This document shows, one piece after another, positions 9,999 through 20,486 of a DNA stretch of 64,000 bases. Position 1 is the stretch's first letter. Every line of letters starts with the position of its first letter. Location of the stretch: positions 144,254,344 through 144,318,343 of the forward strand of contig CM062296.1 in the NCBI GenBank assembly GCA_031216915.1. Direction: 5' to 3'. Below the pieces are notes generated by a model. It worked only from the letters and a program-made list of their open reading frames with translations, was not told where the DNA came from and made no database searches. The position numbers and the translations under genes were made by a program. This stretch comes from Pictodentalium vernedei (Eukaryota; Mollusca; Scaphopoda; Dentaliida; Dentaliidae).

Positions 9999-12165
9999 TA
10001 GCTCAACTTTGATGTAAGTCAAATTTGAGCTTATGCCATGGCCAGTCGTCTGGTCTGTCCATCAACAATTCAATACGGCTTGGGCTAGAGGCCGTATTTA
10101 TGAACCGATCTTTGCAAAACTTCTTGGGTTTCTTTGTTATCACCGTGGGACGAGAACAAGTGTTTTAGGGTCCGGTCTGAAGTTCAAGATGGCCGCTGGC
10201 AGCCATTTTGTACAAAATTAGGTGCAATCAGAGTTTTGCGCAGAACTTCCATATGAAAGCTGTGATTTGAATAACTTTTTGTATGAATGTTTAGTACCAT
10301 GGGATACATCAGATATAATACAGGGTTTTTTTCTCGTGCGTAAATTATGCAAATTAGACTAACTTTGATTTATTTAGTGTTACTTTCAGCACTGTAAGTG
10401 CAAATGCCAATACGGCTCGGGCTAGAGGCCATATTTATAAACCGATCTTTATGAAACTTCTTGAGTACCTTTGTTATCACTGTGGGACGAGAACGAGTGT
10501 TTTTTGGAGCGGTCCAAAATTCAAGATTGTCACCAGCAGCCATTTTGTACTTTAGATAGTGCAATCAGTTTTTTGTACAGAACTTCTGTATGAAAGTTCT
10601 GATTTGAATAAATTTTTGTCTGAATGTTTAGTAACATGGAATACATCACATATAATACAGGTTTTTATCTCGGGCAGAAATTATGCAAATTAAATGAACT
10701 TTGATTTATTCAGTGCAACTTATATACAGTAAGTGCACATGTCAATACGGCTAGGGCTAGAGGCTGTATTTATGAACCGATCTTCACGAAACTTCTTGTG
10801 TACCTTTGTTATCATCTTGGGATGAGAACGAGTATTTCTGGTTGCGATCCAAAATTCAAGATGGCTGCCAGTGGCCATTTTGTACCAAAATTAGGTCCAA
10901 TCAGTTTTTTGTACACAACTTCTATATGGCTCAGGCTAGAGGCCGTATTTATGAACCGATCTTTTTGAAACTTCTTGGGTACCTTTGTTATCACCGTGGG
11001 ACTAGAACGAGTGTTTTGGGGTGCAGTCCGAAATTCAAGATGGCCACCAGCAGCCATTTTGTACCAAAATTAGTGCAATCAGTTTTTTGTACAGAACTTC
11101 TGTATGAAAGTTCTGATTTGAATAAATTTCTGTATGAATGTTTAGTAACATGGAATACATCACATATAATACAGGTTTTTATCTCGTGCAGAAATTATGC
11201 AAATTAAATGAACTTTGATTTATTCAGTGCAACTTATACACAGTAAGTGCACATGTCAATACGGCAAGGGCTGGAGGCTGTATCTATGAACCGATCTTCA
11301 TGAAACTTCTTGGGTACCTTTGTTATCACCTTCGGACGAGAACGGGTGTTTTTGGGTGCAGTCCGAAATTCAGGATGTCTGCTGGTGGCCATTTTGTACC
11401 AAAATTAGGTACAATCAGTTTTTGGTACAGAACTTATATATGAAGGTTCTGATTTGAATAAGTTTTTGAATGAATGTTTAGGAACATGGAATACATCACA
11501 TATAATACGGGTTTTTTTCTCGTGCAGAAATTATGCAAATTAGATGAACTTTGGTTTATTCAGTGCTACTTAGACACAGTAAGTGCACATGTCAATACGG
11601 CTCAAGCTAGAGGCTGTATTTATGAAACGATCTTCACGAAACTTCTTGGGTACCTTTGTTATCACCTTGGGACGAGAACAAGTGTTTCTGGGTGCAGTCC
11701 AAAATTCAAGATGGCTGCCAGTGGCCATTTTGTACTGAAATTAGGTCCAATCAGTTTTTTGTACACAACTTCTATACGGCTCAGGCTACAGGCCTTATTT
11801 ATGAACCGATCTTCACGAAACTTTTTGGGTACCTTTGTTATCACCTTAGGACAGGAACGAGTGTTTTTGGATCCCTTCGTTATCACTGTGCTATGAGAAC
11901 AAATTTTTGGGGGTTCAGTCGGACCCACTCTGGGACTCAAAGATTTCTTTTCTTGTTTAGCATCTGACTGTCGCCCACCTTTACAATACTTTATCTATAC
12001 ATTTGTTACAAGCTACGGTCAGTATTTATGTACAGACTGTTACAATGCTTTATATGTACCTTTGTTATCAGATCATTGCCTAGATGTTTGTCATTGCTGT
12101 GTCACATACTATACATGTACATGTCTTAACAAGTTGAGCTACAGTGTCATTGACACTTTCATTTT
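9999..12165 (+). mobile_element. Minisatellite cassette, Helentron-associated type (TAGCTCAACTT ends)
   Basis: The left subterminal repeat TAGCTCAACTT (9999-10009) is inverted at aagttgagcta (12131-12141). It is followed by the hairpin AGTGTCATTGACACT (12143-12157) and a T-rich end. The core is made of repeats around caatacggctcgggctagag, gaaacttcttgggtaccttt and gatggctgccagtggccatt, in long (about 300-bp) and short (about 180-bp) units. Sister cassette at 52565-54055. Many overlapping open frames on both strands are repeat artefacts. Confidence 0.72.
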
Positions 12166-12217
12166 AATAATAAGATGAGTGCAATTTCCAATATTTGTTA
12201 ACTGGTAGAATGGTATA

Positions 12218-12752
12218 TACACAGAACGACACGTGTGTGAATGGGTTAAACGATATGGTACTCGTGCCAGCGGAAGGATAAAACGAGAGGCCAGAGGCCT
12301 CAAGTTTTATCCTTTACGCCGGTGCTTGTGCCATATCGATTAACCCATTCACACACGTGTGCCATTCTGTGTTTATTACATGCCTTCACGTCTATAAAAA
12401 CAATTATCAGAAGGACACTCTACAATTCATTTGACAACTATCAACAAAAAGAACACCTCGCCAACCAGATTTCTGAGGGGAACCAGTGTTACTATTTTGT
12501 CCCCTGGGTTCCAGTGTGTTCTATGTGCCTACTGGCACATAGAACACACTAGAATCAGGGAACGATTTTCAGCTATCGTTAGCTATTCAGATTGTAATTG
12601 CTTTATAGAAAATTCCAGTGAAATTTCACTTCTATTTAAAAACTGTCTGTCAACAATTTCCGTTGCACACAAATGAGCAGAACAGATTTTCATTTTCCTC
12701 ATGGTTTAGTGTTGCTTCAGATGGGGATTATATAGAACAGGCGTGTAATAAA
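12218..12752 (+). mobile_element. Palindromic composite, family F
   Basis: Two successive hairpins: the first pairs gaatgggttaaacgatatgg with ccatatcgattaacccattc around a tatcctt-type core (about 12237-12352); the second pairs gttccagtgtgttctatgtg with cacatagaacacactagaat (about 12509-12556). It ends gaacaggcgtgtaataaa. Sisters at 24411-24959 and, reversed, 42228-42780. Class unknown. Confidence 0.7.
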
Positions 12753-13170
12753 TTATTTTTCAACAGTGATTTGAAACATGAGTATTTTTTTAAAGATATC
12801 ACACCACCATCAAGCAGAATCTTAGTGTAGCAGTATTTGTCCCTAAATAATTGTTTTATTACAATTTATTGGAGAATGCCAACAGGTACTGTCCAATAAA
12901 TTGCAACAAAATAATGTTGAGATAAATATTTCTTTTTCTACTGGTGATCAAACAATTAGCTAATACATACAGTGAAAAGCCACTGAAGTGGCTTACAGTA
13001 CTATTCAATAGAGCCAACAGTGGCTTCTAACACGCAACCAGTTAAGTCTGAGGTATCCCATAATATCCCTTTTTATCAGTGGGTAAAAAAGCAGACATTT
13101 ATGATTAAAAAATTTAAGGCAGACAATGATATATTAAACTTATATCACTTTGTACTTCAATGAAAACATT
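12753..13170. other. Short hairpin remnants
   Basis: A hairpin at about 12846-12903 pairs acaatttattggaga with a diverged complement, and an agccactgaagtggct motif sits at about 12978. Otherwise nothing is recognised. Confidence 0.4.
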
Positions 13171-13508
13171 GGGGGTGCAGTGGTGTTGCAGTAACTGGTT
13201 CTCGTCAGATCACCGAAGTTAAGCAACGTCGAGCCCTGTTAGTCCTTGGATGGTTGACCGTCTGAGTGATCGATTCAGACTCCCACGTTGTGTCCTTGGG
13301 CAGGGCACTTAACCCCAATTGTCCACATGGGAGCATGATGACGCCGTGTACTAAGGCGTACTGCACATCAATGGTGCGCATGTCTTCAACCAATCTAACC
13401 CTGCCTGTGCTGCAGTGCGCATTTACGATGTTGTGGAGCTGACAGCTGCTCGTTGTTGCTCGGTGGTTCTCTCCGGGTACTCCATCTTCCTACACCTGTA
13501 AAACTGTA
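13171..13508 (+). mobile_element. 5S-rRNA-headed SINE
   Basis: The head is not tRNA-like. Positions 13199-13269 read as the internal promoter part of a 5S rRNA gene, then join directly to the same body as the tRNA-headed SINEs (cacgttgtgtccttgggcag, ggcgtactgcacatcaatgg, ctccgggtactcc). The 3' tail is missing after ctgtaaaactgt. This is the only 5S-headed copy seen in the window. Confidence 0.82.
13199..13269 (+). pseudogene. 5S rRNA-derived promoter segment
   Basis: Contains gaagttaagcaacgtcgagc (A-box region) and ttagtccttggatggttgac (C-box region) at 5S spacing. It matches the universal animal 5S core with few changes. It lacks the 5S 5' third and 3' end, so it is a SINE head and not a working 5S gene. 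Confidence 0.83.
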
Positions 13509-13872
13509 CCATAATGTTATTGTGAAAGTACAATGGCATGAGTGGCATTACAGCTGATACAGGCCTGGAAATAAAGGGCTTATGTCACATGAAACGTCGT
13601 TAATTTCGACGTAACAGCCCATGTCTTATTTCCTGATTATCAACTAGTGTCTAATCGGCGCGTGGTCCCATAACAGCAGCATTGTATTCTTGTGCGTATT
13701 TCACATGTCAATTACGACCACAGGTGCAAGTAAAGCGCATTCATGACGTCATGTTGTAAAGCGTCTGAGCCAACAAACTGATTGTCGATTGTTTTGGGAG
13801 AATTTAGCGACAATGAATTAAATAAAAAGTGTAAAAAACATTCAAAAATTCATGTGATATACAGAATCTTTA

Positions 13873-14069
13873 ACTCGTGATGTTTGGATATAAGATTTTT
13901 TGAAACTCATTTGATGAATTTGATTCACAATGAGCCTAAAGCTCGTTGAGAATCAAATTCATCAAACGAGTTTCAAAAAATCTTATATCCAAACATCACG
14001 ATTTAGGCTCGTTGTGAATCAAATTCATCAAACGAGTTTCAAAAAATCTTATATCCAAACATCACGAGT
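13873..14069. repeat. Three-armed palindrome
   Basis: The left arm (about 13873-13936: tcgtgatgtttggatataag...) is followed by two consecutive copies of its complement (about 13940-14001 and 14005-14069: ...cttatatccaaacatcacga). Arms are about 62 bp and nearly identical. Either right arm can pair with the left. Upstream, 13565-13860 holds a weaker inverted repeat and a tgacgtca motif. Confidence 0.82.
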
Positions 14070-14203
14070 TTGAGATCCTCTATATATTGTAAACCGTTGG
14101 CAGGTTATGTTGTATAGCAAGGCAGTAACCCTTAAGAAAAGGGTTTCATGATCCTCCTCCACCTTCTCTGTTTTTACTACACCACTGATGCTTTTTTTAC
14201 GTC

Positions 14204-14451
14204 TTAACACTTGACCCAACGTAGACGATTTCAAAATTCATTATTTTAAATATCATTTTTTAAAAATTTTTTTAAAATTTCAACAAAACCATATCATGTG
14301 ACCCCTCTTTGGAATGAGCTCGACAAGCTCGTTCCAAAGAGGGGACACATGATATGGCTTTGTTGAAATTTTTCAAAAATAGTATTTTTTCAGCAGCTGT
14401 ATTTGCATATTACGTGGGCAGATGTGGGCGATTCGTTGGGTAAAGGGTTGA
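14204..14451 (-). mobile_element. MITE family C
   Basis: TTAA on the left; the right end has decayed to TTGA. Ends read acccaacg and cgttgggtaaaggg. The palindrome pairs accatatcatgtgacccctc with its complement around gaatgagctcgacaagctcg. Confidence 0.8.
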
Positions 14452-14467
14452 CAGGATTTCTGCCTAT

Positions 14468-15090
14468 ACAGTAAAACCTGATGAATTGAATAGCCACTTT
14501 GCCAATGAAAATTATTCAGTTTCCCCCGTGGGAACCCCGAGCAGTGAAGCAGTGCCTGTTCACTGCAGTAAACAGGCTCCGTTTTACTGGTAAAATAGGA
14601 CCCAGTCACCAATGCTTGGGAGGTACAAACCCTCTCTAAAATGGACAACATGGCTTATTAACGCTCACCCCTGCTCTTGAGTTGATACTCATGTTGTCAT
14701 GATTAGCCATTGTGCAAAAATATGTGACCTTAAACACCAATAAATAAATAAATTATTCAGTTAACAGGAGTATTCAATTAACAGGGATTGTGTCACTTTT
14801 CAGTATTCTAGAGATAAACTTAGCATTTATTCTATTATATCTTGAATACCTATATTGTACTGAGGCCAAATAGGTGTATAAAGAAAGGACAAGGGGAGAG
14901 ACCGGGTAATTTCTAGAAAGGTTACAAAATTTTATATTCAATTAACATGAGTTTAATCTATAACCTATATTCAATTAACAGGTCAAATTTATACTGGAGG
15001 TATGGTAAATGCTTTTGTGTTGGGAAATTATATTCAATTAACATGATTATTCAGTTAAGAGATTTCCAATTAAGTGGGTTCCTCTGTATA
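14468..15090. mobile_element. Pogo-like TA element, split by a retroposon
   Basis: The left end tacagtaaaacctgatgaat and the right end agtgggttcctctgta resemble the copy at 46983-47415. Inner blocks include gaatagccactttgccaatg and repeated attcaattaaca motifs. The retroposon at 14522-14749 interrupts it. No transposase frame. Confidence 0.65.
14522..14749 (+). mobile_element. Family O retroposon (SINE-like)
   Basis: The head cccgtgggaaccccgagcag is unlike tRNA or 5S, while the 3' end ccattgtgcaaaaatatgtg...accttaaacaccaataaat is the type 1 SINE tail. Perfect 13-bp target duplications (aaattattcagtt) at 14509-14521 and 14750-14762 prove retroposition and define the element as about 228 bp. 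Confidence 0.85.
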
Positions 15091-15648
15091 AATATCAGCA
15101 ACTTTAGTTGTTGCTATTTATTTTCATGGAAATTCCTTTAAACCTTTGAACACTGGTGGTATCTTCCATGTCAGTTAAATGGCAGAAATTGGAAGAGTCC
15201 ATATCCATTATTTTGTGGGTAGAGCAATTAATATTTTCAACGTGCAAATATTAATTGTTCTACCACACCCATTCACTTAGTAGCCATCCTACTTAATGAA
15301 ATTATGACGTATTGTGTTCCTGGACCCAAAAAGCGGCCTCTCGTGTTAAAAGAGTTAAGATGGTAACGGCATGCCATTCCACTCATATCTTAAAGCAATA
15401 CTCAACCTTTGAATGGAAACAGTTCCAAACAACTGTCAAGGCTTTCTGTGAAAATATTCTATTTTATTAATTTAATAAAGTTTTGTTGTATTACTTTGTC
15501 GTAACCTGTAGTTCGTTCATGTTTTCTACAATTGACATAACCCACATGTTAGCTAAACGGTCATTTGCAAGTTATTTCCAGACCTGCTGATACAGTTATT
15601 TACATGTTTTCCATGTTAAACCTATGGGGGATAATGCATTACCTTAAT

Positions 15649-16050
15649 GAAGTGGAGTCCACTTAATTTGATCTCTGCTGCTATTTGAATAACCATGTTA
15701 ATTGTATTTAACCCTTTACCTAACATGAAAAGCAGACGACACTTGCAAAACAAATTCTTGAATAACTAATTTTTTTCATTTTGTGCCTCAAAAACATAGG
15801 TTATGACCCCTCGATGGAACAAGCTCGACGAGCTTGTTCCAACGAGGGGTCATAACCTAGGTTTTTTAGACAAAAAATGAAAAAATTATGAAAATTAATA
15901 GTCGATTTTTGAGAATAGCGTTGGCCGGTTTTGGGCGTTACGTTGGGTAAAGGGTTAACTTGCTAACACCAAACCATTTACCATTCCTTCAGTATAAATT
16001 TGACCCTGTTAGTTGCATATAGGTTATAAAGTTTATCAAAAATATTACTC
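15649..16050. mobile_element. Pogo-like remnant interrupted by MITE B
   Basis: agtggagtccacttaatttg, then (after the MITE) ccattccttcagtataaatt and tgaccctgttagttg match successive parts of 46983-47130. The right half is missing. Confidence 0.55.
15708..15958 (-). mobile_element. MITE family B
   Basis: Both TTAA ends are intact (15708-15711, 15955-15958). The palindrome at about 15786-15869 pairs cataggttatgacccctcg with its complement. Inserted in the pogo-like remnant, hence younger. Confidence 0.85.
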
Positions 16051-16079
16051 GAAATGCCTCTGAATTCCCTATGTTCACA

Positions 16080-17406
16080 CACTAGATCAGTCGGGATCAC
16101 ACATGCTGCTGGCAACATGTGGTATTGATAGGACCACCTCAACTGTAACACACAAGACCCGTTGGGATCACACAGGCTGCTTGCAGCGGGTGGTTTCTGG
16201 GCTGTAGGATGGCCTCATCTGTAACACACCAGATCAATCGGGATCACACAAGCTGCTTGCAGCTGATAGGACGGCCTCAACTGTAACATATTAGCAGTGA
16301 GTGGTATCTGGGATATAGGCTGGCTTCAACTGTAACATATGAGATCAGTTGGGATTGCACAAGCTGCATGCAATGAGTGGTATCTGTGCAGATAGGATGG
16401 CCTCAACTGTTATAATATAATAGAACGTTCCTTTTCATGTTCTATCGGTCGATAGTACCTGAGTTTGTGTGATTTCTGAAATAAAACCTGAAGCAGCAAA
16501 GCTGCTGAAGGTTTTATTTCAGAAATCACACAAACTCAGGTGCTATCGACCGATAGAACATGAAAAGAAACGTTACAATGATTTTATTATGCCAAACAAA
16601 ATATGACTTTCATTGTTAAGCGTTAACTGCAACAAGCCATCAATCTTGTAACAACAATGTAGTCGAATCCAACAACATGACGTCATTTCGAACGAATGAC
16701 GTCTCTTCGAAAATGAATTGTCACAAGTGCCGTCGCTTTGGGAGTATCTATATCAACACATACCAATGTTTATAACTGCATCATGCTGTTCATGTTATAA
16801 TTCATTGTTAATGCTTGTTATGAAGCTTGTGCTGAAAATTTTCGGTTTATGTCGCATAAACCGAAGGAAAACAACAGTTATTTCTTAAATATAATTGATT
16901 GAAGTCATAACTGAGACTCATAATGAGTCATATTCAGGATTCACTGAAGTGGTGAACAAACGTGAGTTTTTTAATATTTCTGATTCTTTTGAATTCATTG
17001 TTTGCAGTTAAAATTGAAAACATACCCACTGAAGATGATATATTTGTTGGTAAGTTTGTGTCTACCGATGTTGAAAAAAGTTAAACGGACACGGAGCCAG
17101 CGTTTGGTGTTGAGAAATTCCAATCAACGCTGATCAATGGAAGTGGCGCTTACATTTTCTTCGTTCTCTTGTCTCCATGGAAAAACGTTCCGATAGTACC
17201 CGTGTTTTGCCCCAAAACTCCAGTACTATGACTTTTAGAAGGTGTCAAATTAACCAATCACGGCTGATGTTACAAACTTGAGGCATAATAAAACATATTA
17301 GATCAGTTGGGATTATACAAGCTGCTTGTAGTGAGTGGAATCTGGGCTATAACACGGCCTCAACTGTAACACACTTGGTCAGTCAGGATCACACAAGCTG
17401 CTTGCC
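16080..17406 (+). repeat. About 80-bp minisatellite split by an 881-bp insertion
   Basis: Units contain gatcagttgggatcacacaa, gctgcttgcagcgagtgg-like, tatctgggctataggatgg and cctcaactgtaacacac blocks. About four units lie at 16080-16410 and one and a half at 17292-17406, in register with the interrupted unit. Confidence 0.75.
16411..17291. mobile_element. Foldback insertion with 73-bp arms
   Basis: It interrupts a minisatellite unit between caactgt and aacatatta. The arms at 16424-16497 and 16501-16574 are nearly perfect complements (gttctatcggtcgatagtac... and its reverse) around a tiny loop. The rest includes tgacgtca and a right part with gatagtacccgtgttttg, a diverged partial repeat of the arm. 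No coding capacity; superfamily unknown. Confidence 0.65.
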
Positions 17407-17740
17407 CACATCTTTTATGGATGAGTGATTTTGGCTATCCACTTCAAACATTTTATCACCAACATATTGAAACATTTATTTTTTCTTCAGATTCCAAGAA
17501 AAATTTTCTTTCAGGTCAAAGTTCATGTGAATTTGTAGGAAATAGAAAAGATTCAATCAACAATCTTAGCGTGTTTTCAATTTTTGGAGAATACTGGATT
17601 ACAGATTGTCTCATGAAAAAAAAGTTTTAAAATTTCCAAAATTTTAGTTTACTTACGTTATGTACTTTTCTTTGTTGAATGAAATTCTATAACATGAATG
17701 TTTAATTGTGAATTTATTAATTTATTTTTCTGCTTAACAG
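17407..17740. other. 3' end of the intron before the first CADPS exon
   Basis: AT-rich, no repeat recognised. The last bases form a pyrimidine tract (tttatttttctgcttaacag) ending in the acceptor AG at 17739-17740. Confidence 0.6.
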
Positions 17741-17842
17741 ACCTGATGGTATTGGAACTGTTTTACTATCTGAAAGAGAGAAATTTGATGAGATTAAAGA
17801 GAGACTTAGAGTATTGTTAGAAAACCAGATAACACACTTCAG
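17741..17842 (+). CDS. CADPS: CADPS (CAPS) exon, MUN/MHD1 region, part 1
   Basis: Thirty-three complete codons, preceded by one base and followed by two bases of split codons. The translation runs PDGIGTV, then [20 protein letters not shown], then THF, and matches the highly conserved CADPS segment just before the MHD1 helices. CADPS binds syntaxin/SNARE and phosphoinositide and primes dense-core vesicles for calcium-triggered exocytosis in neurons and neuroendocrine cells. Acceptor is ttaacag at 17734-17740, donor AG|gtagta at 17843. The preceding exon was not found in 17.7 kb upstream. Identification rests on recognised residues; no alignment was run. Confidence 0.93.
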
Positions 17843-17875
17843 GTAGTATAGAGATTTTACTTGTCATTATTAATT

Positions 17876-18060
17876 ATATCCCTCTCCTTGCAAAAATGGA
17901 GTGTGTGTGGGATATACTGGAATCAACTTGTTTGTCTGTCTTTCCATATGTGGATATAGTTTTGACAGAGCTTTTGGTTTTTTTTTTTTTTTTAAAACTT
18001 GGCATTAATCCTTTCCAACAATGTGTCACATTATAACCTTATAAAATGTTAGTTTAATTG
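17876..18060 (+). repeat. Fragment of a 'tatccc...gggata' minisatellite element
   Basis: A short inverted pair (tatatccctctcc / gtgtgtgggatatac) and gtttgtctgtctttccat resemble the start of the element at about 44900 and of that flanking 37138. The body is mostly lost. It lies within the CADPS intron. Confidence 0.4.
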
Positions 18061-18329
18061 GAGAAACCCTGATGTAATGATTTTGGTTATTCCAGGTCAA
18101 CCTTCTTTAAACAGTATTCCAACAGGGCTTTGGATTCAAAGAACAGCTTTGAATTTGACTAGGAGTTATTGAAGGCCTTGAAGTCCTGCAAAATGTATCA
18201 TGAGGCCTTGAATATTCATGAAATAAAAATGCTAACGAAATACGTAATCATAATTATATAGTTCTATGTGCCAGAGTTTGTGAAGGCGTAGTCCTAACTA
18301 GGAACCTCCAGTCATTACCCCCTCCTCCC

Positions 18330-18611
18330 CCACCACGTTGTGTCCTTGGGCAAGACACTTCACCCCCATTGCCCACGTGGGGGCACGGTGACGCTGTGTA
18401 CTAAGGCGTACTGCACGTCGATGGTGCACCTGTCTTCAACCAATGCTAACCCTGCTTGTGTGGAGTTGTTATGTTGGGGAGCTGACAGTTGCTCACCGTT
18501 GCTCGGTGGTTCTCTCCGGGTACTCCGGCTTCCTCCACCCGTAAAACTGTCACAGTCATGGTTAGCCATTGTGCAGAAATATGTGACCTTAAACACCAAT
18601 AAATAATAAAG
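18330..18611 (+). mobile_element. SINE, headless, tail type 1
   Basis: It begins just upstream of gttgtgtccttgggcaagac with no tRNA-like head and ends accttaaacaccaataaata. A 34-bp direct repeat with two mismatches flanks it (18296-18329 and 18612-18645), unusually long for a target duplication. It sits in one arm of a palindrome whose arms meet near 18650 (cctcctcccacttccc / gggaagtgggagg). Confidence 0.85.
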
Positions 18612-18954
18612 AACTAGGATCCTCCAGTCATTATCCCCTCCTCCCACTTCCCTTGTAGGGAAGTGGGAGGAGGGGGGTAATGGCTGAAGAGTCTCAATTA
18701 GGATAATTGAATGCAGGACTTTGAAAATCCTTGAATTTGACTATTGTAAGTTCTTGAAAAATACTGTAATATGTTGAGGAAACTGCTTTGAATAGTCTTA
18801 AATTTCATCAGTCCTTGCCTGCAGGAACTTTGTTACATGTATTCAGATGAGAGTTGACATTATGTTGCTTCCATCAGCTGCTTCCTTGAGTATTTTGTGT
18901 AAACACTTTTTTGCCAATGTGTTCGGCAGAAGTTGAACTGAGAAAAAATTCATT

Positions 18955-19240
18955 TATGCCTAAAAAAGTTCAAAATCTGCTTCTCACGCCCTCCTCTCTG
19001 TTCCTTTTGGCTGTCACATGCTTTCTTTTTAAAACAAATGTAAACTTAAAAAAATTAAAATTTAAATTGTTTAGGTCCAATATTTTACCAAAGTTAATAA
19101 AATTGATAAATTTGTCCCTTGAGTGTAACAGGGCTTTGCAATGCTTTAGCATAACAAAGCCTTCTTGCCCTCGAGGAACAAAATACACCACCACCCATGC
19201 TATTCTGTAGATTATGAGGCCTAAAACATAAAACAAACCA
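18955..19240 (-). repeat. Palindromic element, family I, diverged copy
   Basis: Contains gggctttgcaatgctttagc and acaaagccttcttgccctcg around a hairpin loop, then acaccaccacccatgc and gattatgaggcctaaaacat. Better copies are at 43850-44280 and 45728-46140. Confidence 0.6.
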
Positions 19241-19491
19241 AGTGCATGAATTTTAGAAAAAATGGCCTGAGAAACTTTCTAAACTTTGTAGGGCCTAACC
19301 GGTCGGTCATTCATGTCAATTTTTTTTCTGTAACCATCACGGGAACGAAATGCATGTTCTCATGATGAAATTTTTGCCCTGTCTTGTTTGAGTTATTCAT
19401 TGACAGAACAGCACCTTTACTGTGAAAGCATCCTACAGAGCCATTATGTTTAACTCATTGTACATTTACTTAAATTTTTAATTTTTTCCAG

Positions 19492-19555
19492 GTACTGTTT
19501 TCCATTTGGTAGACCAGAAGGGGCTCTGAAAGCAACTCTGTCTCTGTTGGAAAGG
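19492..19555 (+). CDS. CADPS: CADPS (CAPS) exon, MUN/MHD1 region, part 2
   Basis: A 64-base exon: one base finishing the split Arg codon from 17841-17842, then 21 codons reading [19 protein letters not shown] plus ER, essentially the invariant metazoan CADPS sequence. Acceptor ttttttccag ends at 19491; donor is AGG|gtaaat at 19556. The intron before it is 1,649 bases and ends in phase 2; the following one is phase 0. The phases are consistent across all three exons, which supports a live gene. Confidence 0.95.
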
Positions 19556-19934
19556 GTAAATATTTTTAAAATTTCTTTCTGGTATTAATTCTCTTTGCAA
19601 GCCCTCGTGGAGGCATGGCAATCTGTGTATGAAGGCATAATGGTGCACTTGTCTTCATCCAATGCTAACCTTGCTTGTTAGTATGTTGGGGAGTCTGACC
19701 ATTGCTCTTTGGTTTTCTCTCCTTTTGAAGGATTTTCTAGGAAAGTTGACCAATTAGAATCATCCTCATTGCTAATTGACACACATCAAAAGCTGCCTTT
19801 TACGTCTTTTATGCTCTTTTTTCTTTTGATTTCATTGCATAATGCCATACCTGAAGCAGGCAAACTCAAGCTAAAATAAGAAAAATCGAAACATTTGTTT
19901 TGGGGACTCAGGATAGTTATTGACAGTGATTCTA
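19556..19934 (+). other. Intron start with a SINE body scrap
   Basis: Positions about 19603-19725 keep fragments of the SINE body (ctcgtggaggcatggcaatc, tggtgcacttgtcttcatcc, aatgctaaccttgcttg) but no head or tail. The rest is unassigned. Confidence 0.5.
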
Positions 19935-20069
19935 TTAACCCTTTACCCAATGTAATGGCCAAAACTGGCCAGCGCTATTCTAAAAAATCGCCAATTAATT
20001 TTCATTATTTTTTCATGTATCGTCTCCAAAACATATGTTATGACCCCTTGTTGGAACGAGCTCATTGAG
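19935..20069 (+). mobile_element. MITE family B, left half only
   Basis: TTAACCCTTTACCCAATG start and the left arm run to the palindrome centre (gaacgagctcattgag), then the sequence changes completely. The break lies at the symmetry centre. Confidence 0.8.
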
Positions 20070-20486
20070 TATCATTGAAGTATTTGTAATAGATGGATTA
20101 CTGATTCATTGAGTTGTGGAAATGCTAAAACAATTCGGACTTACCATTCTACAAGGTAGGGCGTGAAAAGAATTTTGCATTTGGTGAAATAATTTTTTAA
20201 AAGTTAATTCTTTGGCATTTCCTAATTTCATGACAAGTTAAATATGATACAAAATCAACTTAATTTGACAGGCCATCATAACAGTATGCAACGTAACACT
20301 CAATAATAGTTCTTAGTTAACACAGTCCTTGAAAAGTACTTAAATAGTGCTTGAATTCCATTCTCGAATATCTGTATGGACCCTGAATCAGCATTCTGAC
20401 ATATCTAAAATAGCCGCCACAGCTGCTGTTTGGGATTTTTGCTTGTCCAGTTAATAACTTAAAAAAGGAAATGCCCAATTCATCTA

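Noticed and set aside
10806..11967. Long open frames on both strands (up to 140 codons)
   Set aside because: Produced by the minisatellite units of the cassette; the same motifs are open on opposite strands and recur at 52598-53856.
16999..17051. An exon-like segment in good splice context (ttgtttgcag ... gttg|gtaagt) translating to KIENIPTEDDIFV
   Set aside because: Its phase (starts after one base of a codon, ends with one) cannot join the CADPS exon at 17741, which needs two bases. It also lies inside the 881-bp foldback insertion. Without another exon between them it is not supported.
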